Origin: Peptococcaceae bacterium
Lineage (GTDB): Bacteria; Bacillota; Desulfitobacteriia; Desulfitobacteriales; Desulfitobacteriaceae
Direction of reading: 5' to 3'
Assembly (NCBI GenBank): GCA_031289815.1
Contig: JAITOS010000088.1
Coordinates: forward strand, 1 to 7,870
DNA length: 7,870 bases
In this document: in pieces, positions 1-5,768 of the stretch
Position numbering within the stretch: position 1 is the stretch's first letter
Layout of the letters: each line of letters starts with the position of its first letter
The notes under the pieces: generated by a model
The model's database searches: none
Told to the model about the DNA's origin: nothing
Seen by the model: only the letters and a program-made list of their open reading frames with translations
Made by a program: the position numbers and the translations under genes

Positions 1-24
1 TCTTCTGTTTTCTCTAAAGTCAAT

Positions 25-1272
25 TCACTCTTTCAGCCATTCTGCCAATAACTTCTGCCGGCTCATCCAGACCCATTTCGGCTGATCCCCCAATCGCTGA
101 CGATTTCGTCCCTTCCCCAGCGGATGATAGACCGACATAATCACCTTCTGTAACGTTCCTATGCGACGGACGGCCCAGGAGGGGCGCGTTTCCTGCACCT
201 CAAACCCCAAGCGTCCGACCCCGCGATGGATCAGGGTAAGACCAGCGAAAACCCGGACGTCTTGATAGTCGGGATGTTCTACTACATATTTCGCCAAAAT
301 AGGCAGCGATTCACGAAATTGAGCGATCGCCCTCAACAATACGCCGCGCACGTCGCTTTCCGTCCCTTGCAAACGGCTGTTATCCAGATGCAGTTCGGCA
401 ATGATATCCCCCTTGGCCGCCCATAGAACCCCATCCTTATCGTATAGCTCCGGCCCCTGATAGCGCTTCTTCGCCAGACGGAACACGCTGGCGGCGTCAA
501 TGCGCTGAATCTGAAAACGCCAGGCGTAAAAACGTTCCCACTGATCCCAGAGCCGGTAAAAACAGCGCCGCCGCCACGTCCACAGCGGAAACGACAAGGG
601 GCTGACGGCTAACTTATGCTCCTCCGGCAAACGGCGGCAGATCAGGGGCAGCGCCTGGATCATATTTTCCACCGCGCCGCATTCGCCGCCGCTGTCATGC
701 AGCAGCAGGATCGCTCCCGGTCGGATATGCTTGAGCAAGCGGGCTGTTATTTCAGTCGGCGTGCGCCCAGCCTTCCAATCCATCCCTTCCGCGTTCCACA
801 AAACCGCTCTTTTCTTATTTTTTTTCATCCATAGCCACAGCGCCAGATTAAAGGTTCCCCACGGCGGACGGACCCAGCTAATTTCTTGTCCGGTCAAAGA
901 CTCCAGGGTTCGGATCGTTTCCCCCCATTCTTTCCAGGTCGTCCACGGCGTCTGAAACCAGCCAAAGCGGTGATTCCACGAATGCGCTCCCACCTGATGC
1001 CCCCCGGCGATGATTTGCCGGACGAGCTCCGGATAACGCCTCGCTTTCTCTCCCACCAGAAAAAAAGTCGCGGCTACCTTATGCGCCGCCAGAATATCCA
1101 GCGCCCGCGGCGTAAAATCCGGATCCGGCCCATCGTCAAAGGTGATCGCTACGCCGGATCCATAGTGCGTCTTCCAGCTCCCGATTCCCAAACGGTGCAA
1201 AAATACGTCCGGAAGGATCGTATAGATCACTCCCGCCACTGCGATTCCTATGATGATCTCCGTCCAAGGCAT
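25..1272 (-). CDS. Membrane-anchored polysaccharide deacetylase (NodB domain) with YkoP-like C-terminal domain
   Basis: This 415-residue protein probably removes N- or O-acetyl groups from an envelope polysaccharide outside the cell; the real substrate is unknown. Residues 5-23 form one hydrophobic segment, a likely signal anchor. The NodB fold covers about 40-215. It shows motif 1 TFDDGPD (44-50, catalytic D46, metal ligand D47), motif 2 HSWNH (97-101, metal ligands H97 and H101), motif 3 RPPWG (135-139) and the LLLHDSGG motif (189-196, H192). All residues expected for an active metal-dependent deacetylase are therefore present. Residues about 235-415 resemble the B. subtilis YkoP-like domain (from memory of the family), whose role is unknown. 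The ATG has GGAG 8 nt upstream. The gene stands alone, with its own TATAAT box and a terminator between it and the upstream ABC operon. The enzyme class is secure; the substrate is not. Confidence 0.9.
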   Translation of the reverse strand: MPWTEIIIGIAVAGVIYTILPDVFLHRLGIGSWKTHYGSGVAITFDDGPDPDFTPRALDILAAHKVAATFFLVGEKARRYPELVRQIIAGGHQVGAHSWNHRFGWFQTPWTTWKEWGETIRTLESLTGQEISWVRPPWGTFNLALWLWMKKNKKRAVLWNAEGMDWKAGRTPTEITARLLKHIRPGAILLLHDSGGECGAVENMIQALPLICRRLPEEHKLAVSPLSFPLWTWRRRCFYRLWDQWERFYAWRFQIQRIDAASVFRLAKKRYQGPELYDKDGVLWAAKGDIIAELHLDNSRLQGTESDVRGVLLRAIAQFRESLPILAKYVVEHPDYQDVRVFAGLTLIHRGVGRLGFEVQETRPSWAVRRIGTLQKVIMSVYHPLGKGRNRQRLGDQPKWVWMSRQKLLAEWLKE

Positions 1273-1315
1273 TCACTCAACTCCATCAATGTCTGATCTT
1301 GATCCCGCTTAGTTT

Positions 1316-1321
1316 ATTATA
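1316..1321 (-). promoter_or_regulatory. Putative -10 box of the polysaccharide deacetylase gene
   Basis: On the minus strand this reads TATAAT, a perfect -10 hexamer, with a predicted start of transcription near 1309 and a leader of about 37 nt. No good -35 hexamer is seen 16-18 bp upstream, and there is no TG extension, so the promoter would be weak or activator-dependent. It lies between the ABC operon terminator and the deacetylase start, where a promoter is needed. Confidence 0.4.
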
Positions 1322-1365
1322 ACGCAAATTGAAAAATCATAAAGAGAATGGAGCCGTAATACCAG

Positions 1366-1407
1366 CTAAAAAAGAAAAATAAATAAGGCGGGGTATTTTA
1401 CCCCACC
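1366..1407 (-). terminator. Intrinsic terminator of the DUF4418/ABC operon
   Basis: Read on the minus strand, GGTGGGGTA (1407-1399) pairs with TACCCCGCC (1395-1387) across a 3-nt loop. Eight of nine pairs form, with one mismatch at 1405/1389. The stem is followed directly by a T-rich tract (TTATTTATTTTTC then TTTTTT). It lies 22 bp after the stop codon of the ATPase gene and isolates the operon from the deacetylase gene. Confidence 0.85.
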
Positions 1408-1429
1408 TGTGCCGAAACGCCACGCATCT

Positions 1430-2092
1430 TTACTGCGCGTGAAGCCGCCCGCACACCATCATCAAGTGGCGGTTGGCGCAGGACGGAACTTGCCGTTCGT
1501 GCGTCACGATGATGACTGCGACGCCTTGGCTGTGAACTTCCGCGAACAGGCGAATGACTTCATCGGTATTTCTAGGGTCAAGGTCGCCCGTCGGTTCGTC
1601 GGCAATCAAGATTTTCGGGCTTGCGATAAGACTGCGGGCAATCGCGACGCGGCGAGATTCACCGCCGGAAAGATTGCGGGGGCTTTCCCGCTCTAAATCC
1701 GCGATTCCCATTTTCAGGAGCAATGCGCGCGCGGTGTTCTTAATGTCGTCTTTCCGCGTCAAATACCACGGCAGACAAACATTGTCGAGTACCGAAAAAT
1801 TTTGGAGCAGGCTGTTCCCTTGCGGAATATAGCCGATTTTGCCGTTACGTAAATGCGCGAGTTCGTCGTCGCCGAGCTTGCATAAGTCTTCCCCGTCAAA
1901 CAGGATCGCACCGCTGTCGGCGCGGATCATCCCGGTCAGCATATTCAAAAGCGTGCTTTTTCCGCTGCCGGATTCGCCGGTCACGCAAATAAAATCATCC
2001 GCGGCAACTTGCAAATCAATATTGTCCGCCGCCAAAAAACGCTCCCCGCGTCGCTCATAGCTTTTCGTAAGCCCCATCGTTTGCAGCACCAT
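1430..2092 (-). CDS. ABC transporter ATP-binding protein, MacB/LolD-like
   Basis: This 220-residue ATPase should power the FtsX-like permease encoded just upstream. It has every nucleotide-binding motif; numbering is from the ATG, with the longer TTG-started form adding one residue. Walker A is GESGSGKST (39-47), the Q-loop glutamine sits in YIPQGN (about 91), the signature is LSGGE (141-145), Walker B is ILIADE (161-166) followed by a GDLD D-loop, and the switch histidine is in VTHE (198). This fits the MacB/LolD subfamily, whose members act as mechanotransmission devices rather than classic pore exporters. I chose the ATG at 2092-2090 over the TTG at 2095-2093 because AGGAGG lies 7 nt before the ATG. 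The ATG overlaps the permease stop as TGATG, so translation is probably coupled. It is the last gene of the operon. The substrate is unknown. Confidence 0.92.
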   Translation of the reverse strand: MVLQTMGLTKSYERRGERFLAADNIDLQVAADDFICVTGESGSGKSTLLNMLTGMIRADSGAILFDGEDLCKLGDDELAHLRNGKIGYIPQGNSLLQNFSVLDNVCLPWYLTRKDDIKNTARALLLKMGIADLERESPRNLSGGESRRVAIARSLIASPKILIADEPTGDLDPRNTDEVIRLFAEVHSQGVAVIIVTHERQVPSCANRHLMMVCGRLHAQ

Positions 2093-3315
2093 CAAAGCCC
2101 CTCCTGCATATTTACAAGCGCTTCACTTTTGCCAATCCTCGCCGCCGAAAATAGCGACGCCAGCGGTCCGATCACCGCGCCAAGCACAAAACAGATGATG
2201 AGGATCGCCGCCACCAAAAGGCTCTGCGGCGGGAGATAGGCGGTTTGCAGCACACGCTCAATAAGCCTGCTGTATGGAAACACAATCAGGCACACAACGC
2301 CAACGCCCAGAAGCGCCCCGGCGGAACACAGCAGCATGGTTTCGGTGAGAACAATCGCGGTGAGTTTTCGCCGCGTCGCCCCGATTGCCCGCAGGATTCC
2401 AAACTCGCGTTGCCGCTCGTTCAGCGTGAGCGTGAAAATAATGGCAAGCACAAAAACCGCGAACATCCAAATGGCGACGAGCAAAACCATTAAGACGCCG
2501 ATAACGAGATTCAGATTTTTCGTTGTATTTGCCAAAAGAGCCTGAGAGGAAACGTAACGGACGCCCTCCCCCGCGAATTCATAATTTATGCTTCGCTGAA
2601 AGACGAGCGGATCAGTATCGCTCTTGATGTCAACAAGTACCGCCGACACAATGTCGTCCACATCCGCCCCTTCCGGCAACGGCAACGCCTCGGCGTACTT
2701 GCCATATTCAGCGAGCAGCATCTTGGCCGTATCCATATTGACAAATACAGAATTATCGAAGCCCATCCCGGTTTTATCGAGAACGCCTACAACGTCCAGT
2801 TTCAACGCGAAAAGCTGCATTTTCTGACCGGTTTTGAGTTGAATGTTGCTGCCTACGACAATTTCCCCGTATTGCGGTTCGATGATCTTTGAGCCTTGCA
2901 GCCACGGCGCGACAACAAAGTCCGTTTCAGGATCATAACCGATGATCTGCACGAGCGCGGCGCAATGCTCGGAATCGAAGGTCGTAATAAAAAGCTGCTG
3001 CGTGGCGCGTTCAATTCCATCGGTTTGCAGAATGCGGTTCGCCACGTCGGCAGTCAGGTAAAATGTGGACGGTGAACCCCGGAGCAACGCGCCCTCAAAA
3101 CTGTCACCGGCAGACGCCGACACAATCATAGCGTCCGCGCCAAGGCGGGCGTTGACGCTCTCAATGCCATTCCGCAGGCTGTAACCGAGCAGCGTGCCGC
3201 CGGTAATCAGCAACGTCGTAACCGCAATTAACAGCACAATGCAGCTGGAACGAAAACGTCTTTGTAGTATGTTGTTAAGCGCGATTTTTACAGTAGAAAG
3301 CCTGCCGCCACTCAT
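2092..3315 (-). CDS. ABC transporter permease, FtsX/MacB-like
   Basis: This 407-residue membrane protein has the MacB/FtsX layout. There is an N-terminal helix (about 24-46), a large extracytoplasmic domain (about 50-265, MacB periplasmic-core type), and three C-terminal helices (about 268-298, 321-347 and 366-390). Just after helix 2 is the conserved cytoplasmic segment ERQREFGILRAIGATRRKL (300-318), which couples this family to its ATPase. Its ATG overlaps the stop of the DUF4418-type gene (ATGA) and its stop overlaps the ATPase start (TGATG), so all three are probably made together. No strong Shine-Dalgarno precedes this ATG, which suits translational coupling. In a Gram-positive-type envelope it could move or extract a lipid, lipoprotein or peptide, or transmit a signal. 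The sequence does not say which. Confidence 0.9.
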   Translation of the reverse strand: MSGGRLSTVKIALNNILQRRFRSSCIVLLIAVTTLLITGGTLLGYSLRNGIESVNARLGADAMIVSASAGDSFEGALLRGSPSTFYLTADVANRILQTDGIERATQQLFITTFDSEHCAALVQIIGYDPETDFVVAPWLQGSKIIEPQYGEIVVGSNIQLKTGQKMQLFALKLDVVGVLDKTGMGFDNSVFVNMDTAKMLLAEYGKYAEALPLPEGADVDDIVSAVLVDIKSDTDPLVFQRSINYEFAGEGVRYVSSQALLANTTKNLNLVIGVLMVLLVAIWMFAVFVLAIIFTLTLNERQREFGILRAIGATRRKLTAIVLTETMLLCSAGALLGVGVVCLIVFPYSRLIERVLQTAYLPPQSLLVAAILIICFVLGAVIGPLASLFSAARIGKSEALVNMQEGL

Positions 3316-3746
3316 ACCGCATCCGTAGTTTTACGCACCGCCACAACGCCGACCACAAGCCGCGCCGCTGACAGGACGATGATCGCGGCGCCCAAAATCG
3401 CGAGTGTCGGAGCCGTAATGTAGCGGCAAGCCATTTCTTCGGATTCGCACAACCCTATGAACGACGGCGTAGCAATCGCGGCAATTCCTCCTGCGAACAG
3501 TACCGCCGAGCTTGCGACGCCCAATTTTGCGTTTTTAATAAAGAGTGAGGCAATCGCTATGACCACGATAGCCGCGCCGACAACAGCTTCCGCAATGCAG
3601 GCTTTTTCGCAAGCCATCGCCATACCGTGCATTCCTGACATTCCGGCAGTTTCAACGAAGTGGTAAATAGCAAGAGGCAATACGGCAGCCACCGCGCCGA
3701 GTAAACCAATTACGCCATAGAGTACCTTATTTTTTGACTGTTTCAT
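3312..3746 (-). CDS. DUF4418-family four-helix membrane protein, ABC-operon partner
   Basis: This 144-residue protein of unknown function has four predicted membrane helices (about 8-30, 52-72, 76-97 and 112-136). Its two external-type loops carry cysteines: MACEKAC (44-50) and GLCESEEMAC (98-107). The M-x-C and C-x6-C pattern is what I associate with the DUF4418 family, which is often encoded beside MacB-like ABC genes (family knowledge from memory). Here the first loop is unusually rich in Met and His (M36, M39, H40, M42, M44) just before C46 and C50, which suggests metal or redox chemistry; that is inference. The ATG at 3746-3744 is preferred over an in-frame start 11 codons upstream because GGGAGG lies 7 nt before it. 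It is the first gene of the operon and overlaps the permease start by 4 nt. Confidence 0.82.
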   Translation of the reverse strand: MKQSKNKVLYGVIGLLGAVAAVLPLAIYHFVETAGMSGMHGMAMACEKACIAEAVVGAAIVVIAIASLFIKNAKLGVASSAVLFAGGIAAIATPSFIGLCESEEMACRYITAPTLAILGAAIIVLSAARLVVGVVAVRKTTDAV

Positions 3747-3775
3747 TGAAAAACCTCCCGATAATTGCATATTTA

Positions 3776-3794
3776 ACATATGGATTTGATATGT
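3776..3794. promoter_or_regulatory. Putative operator palindrome at the ABC-operon start site
   Basis: ACATAT and ATATGT form a perfect 6-bp inverted repeat with a 7-bp spacer, abutting the -10 box and covering the predicted start of transcription. A second overlapping repeat, CATAT-N5-ATATG (3768-3782), shares a half-site. Placement and symmetry suit repressor binding, but AT-rich sequence makes short palindromes common, and no cognate regulator gene is seen beside it. Confidence 0.4.
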
Positions 3795-3823
3795 ATTATA
3801 GCCCTCTGATCCTATTTTGTCAA
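3795..3823 (-). promoter_or_regulatory. Consensus sigma-A promoter of the DUF4418/ABC operon
   Basis: On the minus strand TTGACA (3823-3818) is followed after exactly 17 bp by TATAAT (3800-3795), a perfect vegetative promoter. Transcription should start near 3788, giving a leader of about 40 nt before the ATG at 3746. Such a strong core promoter for a small transporter operon usually needs a repressor, and a palindrome lies directly downstream. Confidence 0.85.
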
Positions 3824-3902
3824 GTGGTGCGCAAGCCGGTTTTTCCCTCTTCGCCGCCGCCAGATGGAAGCTGTTCTGGTTCTGGCAGCGTTCATCCCCT
3901 GC

Positions 3903-4832
3903 TCATCTTTCCGGATCAAGCGGATGGCTTCCGGCAGCTTCACCTTCCCCCAGCAACGGTTCATACATCATCACCGCGTGATTCTCGACGATCCATTCAT
4001 CGCCCGTCTGCCGCTCCTCCATGAATACCCGGCGCCGGATCTCATTATGCCGCATATAACCGCCCCACCATTCCTGCGTGATCCGGTGGGCGCTTTCATA
4101 GACCTCGTAGCGTTGCGACGGCGGCTGTTCCGCCCGCCATTCCCCTTTTAACTCCGTATCGTCCACTTGCGCGAGCAATTGGTATGCCTGCGCCGTTTCA
4201 TTTTTTATTTGCAGATCGACATAATTATAGACGATCGTCGCCCCGCTCCCAAACGGCAGGGTGCGATTCACATCCGGAAATACGTCGTGGGTATGCCGCC
4301 AGCGTTCCGTTACGGTCAACGGCGTATGCAAGGTCAGCCAATAGACCAGATTCGAGAGCTGACAAAGCCCGCCCCCCGTCCCGGCTGTAAAGCTGCCGTT
4401 GGTCAGCACCATGCCTTGCCGGTAGCCCTTGATTTTGCTCGGTTTGCCGATCCGCCGCCACAGGGAAAGCGTTTCTCCCGGCTTTAACACGAGTCCGTCG
4501 ATTTTCTTGACCGCCAGCTTCAGATTGATCACCTTGTTTTCCTGCAACCAGTGATCGACGTTGCGCAGCGGGCGATACAGCGGGGTATGGTGCGCCATAA
4601 CCGCATATGGCAGGAAGTCCGACCGCATCGTCTTCGCGTAACGCACGGAGGGATGAATCAGCCATCGGAGATAGCGGCGCCCCATGTAATAATTTTTCCC
4701 TAAAAACAGACGAAGGCGGGAACGAATGGCCGGTTTTGAGGATAGGTACAAAGAATCTTTTTGCAAAACTTTTCCTCCCTGACTTCTTCTGTATTGGCGC
4801 GCAGACGCATGGCTGAATGTTTCATCATCCAT
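3903..4832 (-). CDS. VanW-family protein
   Basis: This 309-residue protein belongs to the VanW family, named after an accessory gene of VanB-type glycopeptide-resistance clusters; its biochemical role is unknown and it does not itself imply resistance. Recognisable family motifs, numbered from the chosen ATG, are PGETLSLW (118-125), GGGLCQLSN (153-161) and HTHDVFPD (180-187). No signal peptide or membrane helix is evident. The start is uncertain. I use the ATG at 4832-4830, preceded by a G-run 9 nt upstream that can pair with the 16S tail. An ATG at 4898 and a GTG at 4925 are also in frame and would add a segment with a CERCGG motif, but neither has a Shine-Dalgarno. No van ligase, kinase or regulator genes are nearby. 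It is divergent from the MarR gene and shares its promoter region. Confidence 0.82.
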   Translation of the reverse strand: MDDETFSHASARQYRRSQGGKVLQKDSLYLSSKPAIRSRLRLFLGKNYYMGRRYLRWLIHPSVRYAKTMRSDFLPYAVMAHHTPLYRPLRNVDHWLQENKVINLKLAVKKIDGLVLKPGETLSLWRRIGKPSKIKGYRQGMVLTNGSFTAGTGGGLCQLSNLVYWLTLHTPLTVTERWRHTHDVFPDVNRTLPFGSGATIVYNYVDLQIKNETAQAYQLLAQVDDTELKGEWRAEQPPSQRYEVYESAHRITQEWWGGYMRHNEIRRRVFMEERQTGDEWIVENHAVMMYEPLLGEGEAAGSHPLDPER

Positions 4833-4913
4833 TACCGCTCGCCCCCCACACCGTTCGCATGAACCAGGCACAATATTTTGTGCCGGTCGGTGCAGCATGA
4901 TTTCATGATTTAA

Positions 4914-4942
4914 ATTATACAACACTATTGTTGAAATAGAAA
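4914..4942 (-). promoter_or_regulatory. Possible promoter of the VanW-family gene
   Basis: On the minus strand TATAAT (4919-4914) is preceded at 17 bp by TTTCTA (4942-4937), a poor -35 match. Transcription would begin near 4907, downstream of the GTG at 4925, which argues against that start codon. The -35 side overlaps the MarR-type palindrome at 4928-4945, so the regulator could influence this gene too. Confidence 0.35.
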
Positions 4943-4945
4943 CAA
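4928..4945. promoter_or_regulatory. Putative MarR operator, marR promoter primary site
   Basis: TTGTTGAAATAGAAACAA is an inverted repeat of the form TTGTT-N8-AACAA that starts 3 bp upstream of the -35 hexamer. The MFS promoter has the same element at the same offset with 16 of 18 bases identical. MarR proteins typically bind palindromes of about this length as dimers, and binding here would block RNA polymerase. Recognition by the neighbouring MarR protein is inference. Confidence 0.6.
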
Positions 4946-4959
4946 AAATTTAATATACT
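4931..4959 (+). promoter_or_regulatory. Promoter of the MarR-family gene
   Basis: TTGAAA (4931-4936) and TATACT (4954-4959) are separated by 17 bp, each one base away from consensus. Transcription should start near 4966, about 28 nt before the GTG start. The -35 box lies inside the palindrome at 4928-4945. Confidence 0.75.
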
Positions 4960-4960
4960 G

Positions 4961-4978
4961 TTGTTAATATACCAACGA
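4961..4978. promoter_or_regulatory. Putative secondary operator near the marR transcription start
   Basis: TTGTT-N8-AACGA matches the primary operator half-sites with one substitution. It lies 33 bp downstream of the first site, about three helical turns, and covers the predicted start of transcription up to the Shine-Dalgarno. It is weaker evidence than the primary site. Confidence 0.4.
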
Positions 4979-4993
4979 AGGGGAGGACAGACC

Positions 4994-5458
4994 GTGAACA
5001 AAAAAGAACAGGTCCTGCTGAATTTCAGGGACGTATTTAACAAGCTGGCTTGGCTGAATAAGATGAAGATGGAAGACCGTCTTAAAGAATATAAGCCTTC
5101 TGAAGCGCATTGTCTCGAATACATCGGCCAAAATGCGGATGCCAACGTGACCAGACTGGCGTCGTCCTTTTATATGACGCGGGGCGCCATCAGTAAACTG
5201 ACGAAGAAGCTCCTGGAAAAAAAACTCATCGACAGCTACCAGAAGCCGGATAACAAGAAAGAAATCTATTTTCGCTTGACTGCGCAAGGAAAAGCAATTT
5301 ATAAAATCCACGCGGAATTGCACCAGGAGTTTCAAGAGCGGGATAAAGCCGTATTTGAACAGATAACCGAGGAACAGTTTGACAGTATGCTCCGCTTTAT
5401 GGAGAAGTATAGCAAGCATTTGGACGCGGAAATAAAGAAAAAGGTTCGTCTTAAATAG
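4994..5458 (+). CDS. MarR-family transcriptional regulator
   Basis: This 154-residue protein has the MarR winged-helix architecture. An N-terminal dimerisation helix is followed by a DNA-binding region: the helix-turn-helix is about 49-79 (NVTRLASSFYMTRGAISKL and following) and the wing about 84-98 (KPDNKKEIYFRLTAQ). A charged C-terminal helix pair (about 100-150) completes the dimer. Cys40 is the only cysteine, so thiol-based redox sensing of the two-Cys kind is unlikely. The GTG start at 4994 is set by AAGGGGAGG ending 7 nt upstream; an in-frame TTG at 4961 lies at the promoter and is unlikely. It precedes a TetA-like exporter in the same orientation, and both promoters share a palindrome. 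The simplest reading is a repressor of itself and the pump, relieved by a small-molecule ligand that I cannot name. Confidence 0.9.
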   Translation: MNKKEQVLLNFRDVFNKLAWLNKMKMEDRLKEYKPSEAHCLEYIGQNADANVTRLASSFYMTRGAISKLTKKLLEKKLIDSYQKPDNKKEIYFRLTAQGKAIYKIHAELHQEFQERDKAVFEQITEEQFDSMLRFMEKYSKHLDAEIKKKVRLK

Positions 5459-5682
5459 TTCCGCTTCGGCTGACCCATCCTGCTTGTTGCCACTGCTCAG
5501 GCACTGCTTTCAGGCAAAATGAACAAAAAACCATGTCAGCTGGGGTGCCGATGGTCCGCCGTCCGCAATTTTAATCATGCAACCACCAGGAGCTGTCGCT
5601 TTAGCGCATTGCAAATCGTTAGGCGGCAGTCCCTTTTTTATCCGCTAAAATATTGGCAAATCACCTTTTTACCGCTTGTTTT
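5459..5682. other. Intergenic spacer of unknown content between marR and the exporter
   Basis: No recognised gene lies here. A plus-strand frame of 57 codons including the stop runs from ATG 5519 to the stop at 5687-5689, with only a poor Shine-Dalgarno. The minus strand is also open for about 40 codons across about 5525-5647. TCAGGCA occurs twice within 25 bp (about 5497-5516). Neither frame resembles a protein I can name. The stretch is visibly richer in GC than the promoter region that follows, so it could be a remnant of an element or a small RNA. Confidence 0.3.
5593..5640 (+). terminator. Possible intrinsic terminator downstream of marR
   Basis: CTGTCGCTT (5593-5601) can pair with AGGCGGCAG (5621-5629) over nine positions including two G-U pairs. 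A 19-nt loop separates the arms. TCCC and then six T residues (5634-5639) follow. The long loop and the gap before the T-run make it a weak candidate. Placed 135 bp after the marR stop, it would separate marR transcription from the exporter. Confidence 0.3.
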
Positions 5683-5700
5683 TTGTTGACAGAGAAACAA
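5683..5700. promoter_or_regulatory. Putative MarR operator, exporter promoter primary site
   Basis: TTGTTGACAGAGAAACAA has the form TTGTT-N8-AACAA and differs from the site in the marR promoter at only two central positions. As there, it begins 3 bp before the -35 hexamer and runs into the spacer. This matched placement over two separate promoters is the main evidence that it is an operator rather than chance. Confidence 0.6.
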
Positions 5701-5714
5701 GATTGTGATACGAT
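5686..5714 (+). promoter_or_regulatory. Promoter of the MFS exporter gene
   Basis: A perfect -35 TTGACA (5686-5691) is followed after 17 bp by TACGAT (5709-5714). The latter is a four-of-six match, helped by an upstream TG at 5706-5707 (extended -10). Transcription should start near 5721, about 48 nt before the GTG start. The -35 box lies in one putative operator and the start site in another. Confidence 0.75.
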
Positions 5715-5718
5715 TAAT

Positions 5719-5736
5719 TTGTTTCTAAGGAATCAA
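5719..5736. promoter_or_regulatory. Putative secondary operator at the exporter transcription start
   Basis: TTGTT-N8-ATCAA matches the operator pattern with one half-site substitution. It is part of a longer imperfect palindrome, TTTGTTTC-TAAG-GAATCAAA (5718-5737), with 7 of 8 positions paired. It lies 36 bp downstream of the primary site, comparable to the 33 bp in the marR promoter. Confidence 0.45.
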
Positions 5737-5768
5737 AATTGTCGCTTCTAAAAAAGGAGGAATGCTCA

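Noticed and set aside
2093..2095. TTG as start of the ABC ATPase
   Set aside because: The adjacent ATG has the better spacing to AGGAGG and gives the usual TGATG overlap with the permease stop.
4225..4665. 146-codon minus-strand frame inside the VanW-family gene, and similar long frames opposite or within other genes
   Set aside because: They overlap genes with clear family motifs, have no such motifs themselves, and reflect the GC-rich codon pattern of the real genes.
3903..4832. VanW-family gene plus nearby regulator considered as a glycopeptide-resistance cluster
   Set aside because: No VanH/VanB/VanX-type or VanR/VanS genes are present; VanW-family proteins are common in Firmicutes without resistance clusters.
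5611..5629. GTTAGGC at 5618-5624 considered as an integron attC core site
   Set aside because: No matching RYYYAAC core, no attC-like paired arms, and no cassette or integrase in the window.
5519..5689. 57-codon plus-strand frame upstream of the exporter, considered as a leader peptide or small gene
   Set aside because: Its Shine-Dalgarno is poor, it ends inside the -35 box of the exporter promoter so it cannot be a leader of that mRNA, and the opposite strand is equally open.
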